Below, piece after piece: positions 6,597-13,760 of a stretch of DNA of 17,295 nucleotides; positions within the stretch are counted from its first letter, which is position 1; the number at the start of each line of letters is the position of its first letter. The DNA lies in the NCBI GenBank assembly GCA_964624555.1, contig CAZUXB010000043.1, positions 1 through 17,295 of the forward strand, in the 5' to 3' direction. Both the position numbers and the translations under genes were made by a program. The notes below the pieces were generated by a model, which made no database searches, was not told the DNA's origin, and worked only from the letters and a program-made list of their open reading frames with translations. The DNA comes from SXRF01 sp964624555. Lineage in GTDB: Bacteria > Pseudomonadota > Alphaproteobacteria > Rickettsiales > SXRF01.

Positions 6597-7477
6597 CACG
6601 CCATTTTTTTTGTCAAATATATCTGAAACACCACCACCATTGCAACCAGCCAGCTATGCCACGGTACGGACTCACCAATAAATATCCAGGCGGCGAACAG
6701 GGTCAGGAAAGTTTGTAAGAGTTGCACCTGTGAGACGCGGGCGATACCGCCCATTTTCAGCCCTTCATACCACGGTATGAAACCGAGCAGTTGGCTGATG
6801 AGTGCGAGGTAGAGGAACGATGCGAGTGACGTTACCGATACTGTGCTGAAAGGCTCGGTATATAGCAGCATATAGAGGCCGATGGAGGTGCTGAACGGCA
6901 GGGAGAATATCGCCGCCCAGCAGATGGTGTTCATCCCGCCGATGCGTTTGGCTAGTTTGCCACCAACCGCGTAGGATATCGCGCCGGAAATGGAAGCAGC
7001 CAGCAACCACGAATCGGCGATGCTGAAGCTGATGCCGTTCTTCCAGATTACGTAGAAAAATACGGTGAGGAAACTGCTTATAGCCATCAGCCAGAATTTT
7101 ATTCCATGTTTTTCGCGGTTAACCCATGCGCCGATGGAGGATGTGAATATCGGCAGCATGGTCAGCGCGATACCGGCGTGGGAAGCGTCGGTGTGGGTGA
7201 GGGCCATGGCGAGGCACATGGGAAAACCGACTGAAGTTCCCAGTGACACTAATATTATTTGGAACCAGTAGCGGCTGCGCGGGAATGGTTGCTTGCGTGC
7301 CAGCATCATCCCGCTGGCGACAATGCCGGCGATCGCCACCCGCCCGACCGTTATGAAGTAAGCCGAAAACCCGCCAAGTGCCAGTTTGGTGAAAGGCGCA
7401 GTGAGGCTGAACAGCGCAACAGCGATAAAACCGTAGAACATGCCACGCCAGATATCTTTGGATTCACTACCTGCCAT
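6596..7477 (-). CDS. EamA/DMT-family inner-membrane transporter
   Basis: This is a 293-residue, strongly hydrophobic protein with about ten predicted membrane helices in two similar halves, as in drug/metabolite transporters. The opening RGMFYGFIAVALFSLTAPFT and the later IPWYEGLKMGGIARVSQVQ, LLQTFLTLFAAW and GESVPWHSW segments are typical of EamA domains. The substrate cannot be told from sequence; amino-acid or metabolite export is common in the family. The start overlaps the CopG antitoxin's end by 11 nt and lacks a clear ribosome site of its own, so translation is probably coupled. The position ahead of trpG makes export of an aromatic compound possible, but this is a guess. Confidence 0.88.
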   Translation of the reverse strand: MAGSESKDIWRGMFYGFIAVALFSLTAPFTKLALGGFSAYFITVGRVAIAGIVASGMMLARKQPFPRSRYWFQIILVSLGTSVGFPMCLAMALTHTDASHAGIALTMLPIFTSSIGAWVNREKHGIKFWLMAISSFLTVFFYVIWKNGISFSIADSWLLAASISGAISYAVGGKLAKRIGGMNTICWAAIFSLPFSTSIGLYMLLYTEPFSTVSVTSLASFLYLALISQLLGFIPWYEGLKMGGIARVSQVQLLQTFLTLFAAWIFIGESVPWHSWLVAMVVVFQIYLTKKMA

Positions 7478-7757
7478 GCAGTTCTTTTTTTACTGCATCA
7501 TCCAACATAATTTTCATTAATGACTGGTATGGCACGTCCTTCTTATTTGCCAGAACTTTAATATTGTTCAAAAGACCGGATGGAAGGCGCAGGGAAATTG
7601 ATTTTGTAGATAGTTTCAAGTTAGGAAAAGCAGCTTTTTTTGCCTCGCTCCAATCGACATAATCGGCAGTATCATGCGTAAGCCAAAACCGAGCCTCTTC
7701 GTCTTCAGTTTTAAATTTTGGTATGGCTTTTAGTTTCTTAGTTTCCCGTTTTGACAT
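7467..7757 (-). CDS. CopG-type antitoxin paired with BrnT
   Basis: The 96-residue protein starts at ATG 7757. A TTG at 7766 is less likely, because AAGGAG lies 10 nt before the ATG, inside brnT. The N-terminal ARFWLTHDTADYVDWSEA segment is typical of the COG5304-type CopG antitoxins that partner BrnT-like toxins. KSISLRLPSGLLNNIK followed by QSLMKIMLDDAV forms the ribbon-helix-helix DNA-binding domain, at residues 52-89. It should neutralise the toxin and repress the shared promoter. It overlaps brnT by 20 nt and the EamA gene by 11 nt. It is distinct from classical BrnA (DUF4415). Confidence 0.85.
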   Translation of the reverse strand: MSKRETKKLKAIPKFKTEDEEARFWLTHDTADYVDWSEAKKAAFPNLKLSTKSISLRLPSGLLNNIKVLANKKDVPYQSLMKIMLDDAVKKELHGR

Positions 7758-8043
7758 AAATTCCAAGCTCCTTCTTACTCATTGCCCGCGCTGAAATGAT
7801 ACGGATAGATTGTTTCCTGATAGTAAAACACACGGATATTTTTTTTCCTTCATTGGTTATACCTAAGGCGTGGTAACGTTTTTCCGAGAGTGAATGCTTA
7901 AAATCATCCATCATAACAAATGGGTTGTTAACAAAAATTTCTTCGGCCTCCTGTGTCGAAATGCCATGTTTGCGGCGGTTTTTATGCAGATTGCCGTCAT
8001 CCCAGTTAAAACTTATCAGCAGTTCCAGCAATTTTTGGTGCAT
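7738..8043 (-). CDS. brnT: BrnT-family ribonuclease toxin
   Basis: This 101-residue RelE-fold toxin is recognised by FNWDDGNLHKNRRKHGIS (12-29, the family's F.WD..K...N..KHG signature), EAEEIF, SEKRYHALG (53-61) and IRIISARAMSKKE (80-92). BrnT proteins cleave RNA and are held inactive by a DNA-binding antitoxin. The toxin gene comes first, as is usual for this family. A near-consensus promoter ends 6 bases before the ATG, and its predicted start site is the A of the ATG, so the mRNA would have no leader or Shine-Dalgarno. The antitoxin has a strong Shine-Dalgarno. The next gene upstream is purA, 31 bases away. Confidence 0.88.
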   Translation of the reverse strand: MHQKLLELLISFNWDDGNLHKNRRKHGISTQEAEEIFVNNPFVMMDDFKHSLSEKRYHALGITNEGKKISVCFTIRKQSIRIISARAMSKKELGIYVKTGN

Positions 8044-8078
8044 TGTTTAAGTATATGTCAGAAATATACAAATGTCAA
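8043..8078 (-). promoter_or_regulatory. Near-consensus promoter with palindromic operator for brnT-copG
   Basis: On the minus strand, TTGACA (8073-8078) and TATACT (8050-8055) are 17 bases apart: a perfect -35 and a 5/6 -10. The -35 overlaps the purA TGA stop (8075-8077). The predicted +1 is about 8043, the first base of the brnT ATG. A perfect inverted repeat GTATAT-N7-ATATAC (8051-8056 and 8064-8069) covers the -10 and spacer. It suits a ribbon-helix-helix dimer and is the likely autoregulation site for the antitoxin. The promoter may also feed the downstream EamA-hydrolase-trpGDC genes. Confidence 0.75.
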
Positions 8079-9367
8079 TCCACGAATGGATCCTTCACCA
8101 GAATGGTATCTTCGCGGCGTGGGCTGGTGGAAAGCAGCGCCACCGGACATTCGATAAGCTCCTCAATGCGGCGGATGTATTTGATCGCCTGCGCCGGAAG
8201 CTCGGCCCAGCTTTGTTTGCCGTGAGTACTCTCGCTCCATCCGTCCATTTCTTCATAAACCGGTTCGATCTCAGCCTGGATTTTCATGGATGCGGGCAGG
8301 TACTCATAAAGCTTGCCGTCATGTTTGTAGCCGATGCAGATTTTTATGGTCTTGAAACCATCAAGCACGTCGAGTTTGGTTAGTGCTATGCCGGTGATGC
8401 CACCAATGCGTGCTGTCTGGCGTACCAGTGTTGCGTCAAACCATCCGCAGCGGCGTGGGCGCCCGGTAACGGTGCCAAACTCATGACCTACGCGGCCAAG
8501 GGTTTGTCCAATTTCATCATTCAGTTCGGTGGGGAAGGGGCCGCTGCCCACGCGCGTGGTATAGGCTTTGGTGATGCCGAGCACATAGCCGATGGTGTTT
8601 ATACCAACACCGGAGCCGATGGTGGCAGTACCAGCAAGAGTGTTTGAGGAAGTGACATAAGGATAGGTTCCGTGGTCGACATCGAGCAGCGCACCCTGTG
8701 CTCCTTCGAATAAAATACGTTTCCCATCGCGGCGGAGCTGGTGCAGCAGCATCCACACTGGTGTGGAAAATGGTAATATTTTCGGCGCAACTGCAAGCAG
8801 CGGTTCTAAAATTTCTTCTACGCTCATCTGCTGCCCGCCACTGGCTTTAAGTAACGCGTTATGGTAGGCGAGAAGGTTTTGCACTTTGTCGCGGAGTATA
8901 TCAACATCGGCGAGATCACAAACGCGAATCGCGCGGCGGGCGACCTTATCTTCATAAGCCGGGCCGATACCGCGTCCAGTGGTGCCGATCTTGGCGCTGC
9001 CGCGGTTGGTTTCGGCGCTCTGGTCGACGCTGCGGTGGATGGGTAAAATAAGCGGAGCGTTCTCAGCGATACGCAGATTATCCGGCGTTACTTTTACGCC
9101 TAATTTTCCAACCGATTCTATTTCGGAAAATAATGCGAACGGGTCGATCACCACGCCATTGCCGATGATGGAAAGTTTGTTCGGGCGCACGATACCCGAT
9201 GGCAGTAGTGATAGCTTATATGTAACGCCATCCACTACCAGCGTGTGCCCGGCATTATGCCCGCCCTGGAAGCGCACCACCACATCCGCGCGTTCCGACA
9301 GCCAGTCCACCACCTTACCTTTACCCTCATCGCCCCACTGCGAACCGATTACCACTACGTTTGTCAT
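8075..9367 (-). CDS. purA: Adenylosuccinate synthetase
   Basis: This 430-residue enzyme makes adenylosuccinate from IMP, aspartate and GTP, the first step from IMP to AMP. Motifs in order: GSQWGDEGKGK at 8-18 (catalytic Asp13), QGGHNAGHT at 34-42 (catalytic His41), GTTGRGIGPAYEDK, FEGAQGALLDVDHGTYP, TRVGSGPFPTEL and TVTGRPRRCGWFD. Length matches the bacterial family. The ribosome site AAGGA lies 6 nt before the ATG. The gene lies 22 bases after higA. Two toxin-antitoxin pairs therefore flank it directly: HigBA upstream and BrnT-CopG downstream. Confidence 0.98.
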   Translation of the reverse strand: MTNVVVIGSQWGDEGKGKVVDWLSERADVVVRFQGGHNAGHTLVVDGVTYKLSLLPSGIVRPNKLSIIGNGVVIDPFALFSEIESVGKLGVKVTPDNLRIAENAPLILPIHRSVDQSAETNRGSAKIGTTGRGIGPAYEDKVARRAIRVCDLADVDILRDKVQNLLAYHNALLKASGGQQMSVEEILEPLLAVAPKILPFSTPVWMLLHQLRRDGKRILFEGAQGALLDVDHGTYPYVTSSNTLAGTATIGSGVGINTIGYVLGITKAYTTRVGSGPFPTELNDEIGQTLGRVGHEFGTVTGRPRRCGWFDATLVRQTARIGGITGIALTKLDVLDGFKTIKICIGYKHDGKLYEYLPASMKIQAEIEPVYEEMDGWSESTHGKQSWAELPAQAIKYIRRIEELIECPVALLSTSPRREDTILVKDPFVD

Positions 9368-9389
9368 TGTGTTCCTTATTATCTATAAT

Positions 9390-9695
9390 TTAGTAATCTG
9401 CGGATATTGCATTACTTCTTTTAGGAATCAACCGTTTTATGTCATTACCAACTTCAAGTTCGGCAAGGCGGAGTTCATATGATTTTTGCAAATTCATCCA
9501 TAATTCCGCACCGGTGCCAAACCAGCGGCCAAGGCGAAGTGCCGTATCGGCGGTTAATGCACGCTTACCGTTTATGATCTGGGTGATACGGTTGGTAGGG
9601 ACATGCAGAATCCGTGCCAGTTCTGCGGCGCTTATATTCAGTTCCTCTAATTCATCAGCGAGTATTTCGCCGGGATGTATTGGCGTTCTTGCCAT
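9390..9695 (-). CDS. higA: HigA-type antitoxin (XRE helix-turn-helix)
   Basis: This 101-residue protein opens with the HigA/VapI signature HPGEILADELEELNIS. The helix-turn-helix follows at about 20-45 (AAELARILHVPTNRITQI then NGKRALTADTALRL). WFGTGAELWMNLQ at 58-70 is also typical. It binds the HigB toxin and represses their promoter. A strong ribosome site GGAGG lies 4 nt before the ATG, in the 15-nt gap after higB, which should favour antitoxin synthesis. purA follows after 22 bases. Confidence 0.95.
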   Translation of the reverse strand: MARTPIHPGEILADELEELNISAAELARILHVPTNRITQIINGKRALTADTALRLGRWFGTGAELWMNLQKSYELRLAELEVGNDIKRLIPKRSNAISADY

Positions 9696-9710
9696 ATTTC
9701 CTCCAACTGT

Positions 9711-9995
9711 TCAGTGGTAATCAATTATTTCAACGTTTGATGGGCCAAGCTCACCGTCAGGCCATTCAAAGCATATCCGCCACTGGCGGTTAATGCGGAT
9801 GCTGAAATAACCTTTGCGTTTACCACCCAAAGCCTCAAAATTATTGCTTGGCAAATGTCTGAGTGCTTCCTTGTTAGGCGCAGCATCTAATATTTCCAAG
9901 CGTTTTTCGGCCTGTTTGGCAAAATTTTCAAAATCTTTTATTCGTTTGCCATTTGCGAAGTCTTCTGTGAGTTTATCTTTATAACTAAGGATCAT
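9711..9995 (-). CDS. higB: HigB-type toxin (RelE superfamily)
   Basis: This 94-residue protein has the family pattern: MILSYKDKLTEDFANGKR at the start, RLEILDAAP, LRHLPSNNFEALGGKRKG in the middle, and SIRINRQWRICFEW near the end. HigB toxins are ribosome-dependent mRNA nucleases. The ATG is 34 bases downstream of hisZ, and the toxin-first order is normal for higBA. A -35-like TTGACG and TATA-rich DNA precede it. The pair separates hisZ from purA, genes that are often adjacent in alphaproteobacteria, so insertion of the module is likely. Confidence 0.93.
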   Translation of the reverse strand: MILSYKDKLTEDFANGKRIKDFENFAKQAEKRLEILDAAPNKEALRHLPSNNFEALGGKRKGYFSIRINRQWRICFEWPDGELGPSNVEIIDYH

Positions 9996-10022
9996 GGTAT
10001 ATATAATTACGCGTTACGTCAA
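9996..10022 (-). promoter_or_regulatory. Possible higBA promoter, immediately after hisZ
   Basis: On the minus strand, TTGACG (10017-10022) is followed by a TATATATA run. The best -10, TATACC (9996-10001), is only 15 bases away, shorter than ideal. ACGCGT, a palindrome, lies between them and could be part of the HigA operator. The element is weaker than the brnT promoter. Its placement in the 34-base gap supports independent expression of the toxin-antitoxin pair. Confidence 0.35.
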
Positions 10023-10029
10023 GGATAAT

Positions 10030-11169
10030 TTATATGCTTGTAAGCTTGCCATTTTCATATATCCAGCCGCAGCCGAGGCGTTTTGCTTCTTCGCGGCTAT
10101 TGCCATATTCCTGTAGGGCGTAGACCACGCTGTAACCGTCGGTGCGCAGCTTGTAAGTGTCGTCGGCGATGCCACCGCTTACGAACACACGTTTGCTTGG
10201 CGTCGCTTTTGGTAAAATATCGAGCAATGTTTCCAGATACAAGGTGAAGCCAGTAGCTTCAATATCTTGCATCGCATTCTCGCCCTGTATTTTATAGCGC
10301 CCACCGCGGCCAACCTCACAGGAAATGCCGGAAACGAATATCGAAAAACTGATACCAGAGTGATAATCAATACCACGGTTTTCGGTAGCATCGATGGTGA
10401 TTGTCCATTCCGGGTTGTTGCGTTTTTGCAGAATGTCGACCACTTGTTTTAAGTCAGCGCATTGGCGGCGTGCATTATCCGGCATATTAAGTTTTGCCAT
10501 GGCGGCAAGCACACTTTCCGCCGAACCTGCGTTCTGTACCAGTCCGATAAGCGCATCAAGATATTTCAGTTTGAAAGTTTTTATCGCCGAAACATCCTTA
10601 TGTGCAACCGCAGCGAGCAGATACTGTAACTCATCGCTGGAGAATTTTTCATCGGCGAGCAGGGATCCGACAATGCCCGGCAGGTTGAGGTCTATGGATA
10701 TTTTATTGACACCGGCTTTTTTCAGGGCAACTGCCGCTACCAGAATTATTTCCGCGTCAGCTTCGGCACTTCCTGCGCCGATAAGCTCAATACCGGCCTG
10801 ATGAAGTTGCCTATCTTTTTTCAGCTGTTCACCCTGCATGCGCAGTATCAGCCCGTTATAGCATAGGCGCAACGGGCGCGGTGCCTGGCTCAGGCGGGTA
10901 ATGGCGATGCGTGCTATCTGCAAGGTTATATCAGCGCGTATGCCCATAATCTTTTGGGCGGTGGTATCCATCACCCGGAATATCTGTGTACTTAAGGCAT
11001 TGCGGCGGCCACTGAGCAAGCTATCGCTATATTCGAGCAGCGGTGGCGACACCTGCTCATAACCAAAGCTCTCAAACACTGAAAGCAGGGCGTGCGAAAG
11101 CTCAGACTCCTGACGGGCATAAGGCGGCAGAAGGTCGTAGCAGCCGGGTGGCAATAATGGTTTGGTCAT
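10030..11169 (-). CDS. hisZ: ATP phosphoribosyltransferase regulatory subunit HisZ
   Basis: This 379-residue protein has the class II aminoacyl-tRNA synthetase-like fold of HisZ. LLPPGCYDLLPPYARQE at the start, SPPLLEYSDSLL, a motif-2-like region (GIRADITLQIARI and RLCYNGLILRMQ) and GRGGRYKIQGE near residue 290 are visible. It lacks the C-terminal anticodon-binding domain of HisRS, and its length is that of HisZ. HisZ pairs with short-form HisG to make the first enzyme of histidine synthesis and confers histidine feedback; hisG is not in this window. In many alphaproteobacteria it sits next to purA, here separated by higBA. A possible leaderless promoter lies upstream. Confidence 0.93.
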   Translation of the reverse strand: MTKPLLPPGCYDLLPPYARQESELSHALLSVFESFGYEQVSPPLLEYSDSLLSGRRNALSTQIFRVMDTTAQKIMGIRADITLQIARIAITRLSQAPRPLRLCYNGLILRMQGEQLKKDRQLHQAGIELIGAGSAEADAEIILVAAVALKKAGVNKISIDLNLPGIVGSLLADEKFSSDELQYLLAAVAHKDVSAIKTFKLKYLDALIGLVQNAGSAESVLAAMAKLNMPDNARRQCADLKQVVDILQKRNNPEWTITIDATENRGIDYHSGISFSIFVSGISCEVGRGGRYKIQGENAMQDIEATGFTLYLETLLDILPKATPSKRVFVSGGIADDTYKLRTDGYSVVYALQEYGNSREEAKRLGCGWIYENGKLTSI

Positions 11170-11175
11170 AATGGT

Positions 11176-11204
11176 CTTATAGTCCGTAAATCGTAAATCG
11201 TAAA
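11176..11204 (-). promoter_or_regulatory. Candidate hisZ promoter built partly from a heptamer repeat
   Basis: On the minus strand, TTTACG (11199-11204) and TATAAG (11176-11181) are 17 bases apart. The -10 ends 6 bases before the hisZ ATG, so the predicted start site is the A of the ATG, the same geometry as brnT. The -35 is a unit of the CGTAAAT tandem repeat. The match is moderate (4/6 and 5/6), and the tandem repeat makes chance agreement easier. Confidence 0.4.
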
Positions 11205-11219
11205 TCGTAAATCGTAGCT
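11185..11219. repeat. Tandem heptamer repeat CGTAAAT, four perfect copies plus one degenerate
   Basis: CGTAAAT occurs at 11185, 11192, 11199 and 11206 without a mismatch, then CGTAGCT at 11213. The array lies in the 108-base gap between fabH and hisZ, 16 bases upstream of the hisZ start. The copy number could vary by slippage. Confidence 0.9.
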
Positions 11220-11269
11220 TGTAATTTGTAGTTTGTGAGATTTTTATTATTACAATTTACAAATTACAA
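11219..11269 (-). repeat. 12-bp perfect inverted repeat after fabH
   Basis: TTGTAATTTGTA (11219-11230) and TACAAATTACAA (11258-11269) are perfect complements with a 27-base loop. The stem is all A/T apart from two G/C pairs, so it would be a weak hairpin, and no T-run follows. It lies in the 108-base gap between the fabH stop at 11278 and the hisZ ATG. It may be an attenuating structure, a protein site, or relic repeat DNA. Confidence 0.6.
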
Positions 11270-11277
11270 TTTACTAT

Positions 11278-12249
11278 TTACCACCTTAAAATCGTTGCGC
11301 CCCAGGTTAGTCCGGCACCGAGGGCAGGGCAAGCTATTACCTGGCCTTTTTTGATGCGTCCGTCCCTGGAAGCCTCGTGGAGAGCGAGCGGTATGGAAGC
11401 AGCTGAGGTGTTGGCATGGTTCTGTACGGTAGATATAACCTTGTCTTCGCCCATGCCCAATTTATGGGCTACGCTGTTCAGGATACGCATATTGGCCTGA
11501 TGTGGCACCAGCCAGTCGATAGCATCTTTTTCCATATTTAATTCGTGGAGCCCTTCTTCAACTGCGGCAGGCATTTTGCTGGCGGCGTGGCGGAATATTT
11601 CTTTTCCGACCATGGTGAGCACACCGGCTGTGCGTGTAGAGGAAATACCCCCGGTGGTATTGAGCAGGCTAGTATATTGCCCGTCAGAATGGATGCGCGA
11701 AAATAAAATACCACGGTCATCATTGTTGCCATAGGATATCTGCGCCTCCAACACCACTGCCGCTGCGCCATCACCAAATAAAATACAGGTTCCCCGGTCT
11801 TCCCAGTTCAATATGCGCGAGTATGTTTCCGCTCCGATAACCAATACGCGGGTTGCCTGTCCGGCTACGATAAAACTGTTGGCGACAGTCATGGCATAGA
11901 CAAAACCGCTACAGGCTGCGTTCATATCGAAAGCGGCGCCGTTTTTAATTCCCAGGCGGTGCTGCACTTTGCTGGCGGTGGAAGGCATGGTATCATCAGG
12001 CGTGGTGGTGGCGAGGATGACGAGGTCGATGCTTTCCGGCGCTATGTCAAAATCTTTAAGCGCAGCGGCGGCGGCATGGGTGGCCAGGTCGGATGTAAGC
12101 TCATTATCGGCCGCTATGTGGCGCTGGATTATGCCTGTACGCTCTACTATCCAGTCATGGTTGGTTTCCAGGCTGGCGGGAAAATCATAATTAGTCATAA
12201 TTTTTGCGGGGAGATATGCGCCCGTACCTATTACCACAGAACGCAGCAT
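11278..12249 (-). CDS. fabH: 3-oxoacyl-[ACP] synthase III (FabH)
   Basis: This 323-residue thiolase-fold enzyme condenses acetyl-CoA with malonyl-ACP to start fatty acid synthesis. The catalytic triad is intact: Cys113 in NAACSGFVYA, His250 in VPHQANMRI and Asn280 in NHANTSAASIP. GAGLTWGATILRW at the end is typical. Its ATG overlaps the plsX stop as TGATG, so translation is coupled in rpmF-plsX-fabH. In many alphaproteobacteria ihfA follows fabH; here a repeat patch and hisZ follow instead. Confidence 0.98.
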   Translation of the reverse strand: MLRSVVIGTGAYLPAKIMTNYDFPASLETNHDWIVERTGIIQRHIAADNELTSDLATHAAAAALKDFDIAPESIDLVILATTTPDDTMPSTASKVQHRLGIKNGAAFDMNAACSGFVYAMTVANSFIVAGQATRVLVIGAETYSRILNWEDRGTCILFGDGAAAVVLEAQISYGNNDDRGILFSRIHSDGQYTSLLNTTGGISSTRTAGVLTMVGKEIFRHAASKMPAAVEEGLHELNMEKDAIDWLVPHQANMRILNSVAHKLGMGEDKVISTVQNHANTSAASIPLALHEASRDGRIKKGQVIACPALGAGLTWGATILRW

Positions 12250-13322
12250 CAGTCCGCTTCCCCTTCAATGGCCTCAAGATTTGTTTCCGGAACTTTTACC
12301 GGGCTAATATGGCCGATCTCATCCATGATGCGGGTGTTGATATGGTGGGCGACCAACTCTACCGCAACACTTACGGCGTTGCAGAAACTATAGGCGTCCG
12401 CGCCGCCGTGGCTTTTCACTGCGATACCGGCAAGGCCCAGGAACATTGCGCCATTGCGTTTGCGGTCATCAAGTTTGTCTTTCACGCCTTTGAGCGCGCC
12501 GCTGGCCAGTGCGCCGCCGACCTTGGCAACTGGCGAGCTGTTAAAGGCATCGCGCAGATAAGTGCGGATAAGTCTGGCCGCTCCCTCGGCAGTTTTAAGG
12601 GCAACGTTGCCGGTAAAACCATCGGTAACTACTACGTCAACCGTTCCGGCAGCAATGTCGTTACCTTCGATGAAGCCGTGGAAATTCAGGCGCAGGCTGG
12701 AATTTTTAAGCAGTGTGCAGGCTTCCTTCACTTCGGTTCTGCCTTTCAGATCTTCCGAACCTACATTGAGCAGGCCGATACGTGGGCGTGAAAGGCCAAG
12801 CACTGCGCGGGCAAAGGCATCGCCCATTATGGCGAATCTATATAGATCCTGCGCGTCGGATTCCACATTGGCACCCAGATCTAACATAACGCACTCACCG
12901 CGTAGTGTTGGGAACAGGGCGGCTATGGCAGGGCGCGATACTCCCGGGAGGGTACGCAGGACAAGTTTAGAAATAGCCATTAGAGCACCGGTATTGCCAG
13001 CGGAAACTACGGCGCAGGCGCGACCTTCCTTTACTGATTCTATCGCCAGCCACATGCTCGACTGGCGGCCACGGCGTACGGCAACAGAAGGCTTATCTTC
13101 ACTGGAAATAACATGCGAGGTGTGAACTATTTCACTGGCAGCTTTAAGGGCCGGACGTGATTTTATCAGCGGCAATATCTCACCTTCATTGCCGAATATC
13201 AGGAACCTTATCCCCGGGTGGCGGATAAGCGCCATTTCTGCACCGCAGATCACCGAGTCGGGCGCGTTGTCACCACCCATTGCATCAAGTGCGATAGGGG
13301 TCTGGAGTTTCCCGAGAGCCAT
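12249..13322 (-). CDS. plsX: Phosphate acyltransferase PlsX
   Basis: This 357-residue enzyme makes acyl-phosphate from acyl-ACP, the donor for PlsY in phospholipid synthesis. IALDAMGGDNAP at 10-21, SAGNTGALMAISKLVL, RPAIAALFPT, MLDLGANVESD, GLLNVGSEDLKG and DGFTGNVALKTAEG are the expected motifs in order. It is a peripheral membrane enzyme. It lies 15 bases after rpmF, with AAGG near the ATG, and overlaps fabH by 1 nt. The grouping joins ribosome assembly to membrane lipid supply, as in E. coli. Confidence 0.98.
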   Translation of the reverse strand: MALGKLQTPIALDAMGGDNAPDSVICGAEMALIRHPGIRFLIFGNEGEILPLIKSRPALKAASEIVHTSHVISSEDKPSVAVRRGRQSSMWLAIESVKEGRACAVVSAGNTGALMAISKLVLRTLPGVSRPAIAALFPTLRGECVMLDLGANVESDAQDLYRFAIMGDAFARAVLGLSRPRIGLLNVGSEDLKGRTEVKEACTLLKNSSLRLNFHGFIEGNDIAAGTVDVVVTDGFTGNVALKTAEGAARLIRTYLRDAFNSSPVAKVGGALASGALKGVKDKLDDRKRNGAMFLGLAGIAVKSHGGADAYSFCNAVSVAVELVAHHINTRIMDEIGHISPVKVPETNLEAIEGEAD

Positions 13323-13337
13323 TGAGGCTACCTTATA

Positions 13338-13520
13338 TTAGCGATTAACTTTATCTGTAGTTACCTGACGGCCATTATAATAGCCATCTGCCGACACGTG
13401 ATGCGGGCGTTTGAGTTCGCCAGTGGTTTTATCTTCAACCACGGTATTTTTTTTCAGCGCATCATGCGCACGGCGCATATTGCGTTTCGATTTAGTCGTT
13501 TTTCTTTTAGGTACAGCCAT
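13338..13520 (-). CDS. rpmF: 50S ribosomal protein L32
   Basis: This 60-residue basic protein starts MAVPKRKTTKSKRNMRRAHD, the standard L32 N terminus. The C-terminal half has HHVSADGYYNGRQV. No zinc-binding cysteines are present, so it is a Cys-free L32 form. AAGGA lies 8 nt before the ATG. It heads the plsX-fabH group. The DUF177 (YceD) gene that often precedes it is absent here; a secreted-protein gene and terminator come before. Confidence 0.97.
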   Translation of the reverse strand: MAVPKRKTTKSKRNMRRAHDALKKNTVVEDKTTGELKRPHHVSADGYYNGRQVTTDKVNR

Positions 13521-13683
13521 TGTCTTAATCCTTCCACGATTTTCGGGAAATTAGTTAGTTATCCATATGTTTGATACATGCTTTTAGCACTGCGAAGGGG
13601 CTTTGTATATCAAAACCAGCAAAAGGTGAAAGGTTTTTTTTATAATTTTACAGTTTTATATATTAATAGAAAATCAGGCAAAT
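13521..13683 (-). promoter_or_regulatory. Leader region of rpmF-plsX-fabH
   Basis: This AT-rich gap lies between the upstream terminator and rpmF. It must hold the rpmF promoter. The best boxes I see are a TTTGCC and TATAAA pair 16 bases apart near its distal end (about 13650-13680) and TTGATA near 13600 without a good -10. Neither is convincing. No riboswitch or small ORF is evident. Confidence 0.3.
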
Positions 13684-13743
13684 AAAAAGCACACTAACAC
13701 CATGATATTAAAGAAATATTATGGCAGTAGCGTGCTTTTTTTA
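13681..13743 (-). terminator. Intrinsic terminator after the Ala/Lys/His-rich protein gene
   Basis: The stem AAAAAGCAC (13684-13692) pairs with GTGCTTTTT (13732-13740). An inner CCAT/ATGG pairing (13700-13703 with 13721-13724) extends it to an imperfect stem of about 20 bp. Read on minus, the hairpin ends GTGC followed by TTTTTATTT. The 5' arm is also A-rich, so it could work in both directions. It isolates rpmF-plsX-fabH from the gene upstream. Confidence 0.75.
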
Positions 13744-13760
13744 AAAAATCACTTAATAGA

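Noticed and set aside
5203..8043. Trp attenuator, T-box or other riboswitch
   Set aside because: The genes overlap, leaving no leader. No Trp-codon run, T-box sequence or anti-terminator pair was found.
10030..11169. Histidyl-tRNA synthetase
   Set aside because: It lacks the C-terminal anticodon-binding domain, and its length and motifs fit HisZ.
11185..11219. Possible CRISPR array
   Set aside because: The units are 7 bases long with no spacers. It is a simple tandem repeat.
12204..12791. 195-codon plus-strand reading frame
   Set aside because: It is antisense to the plsX and fabH junction, and both of those are certain genes.
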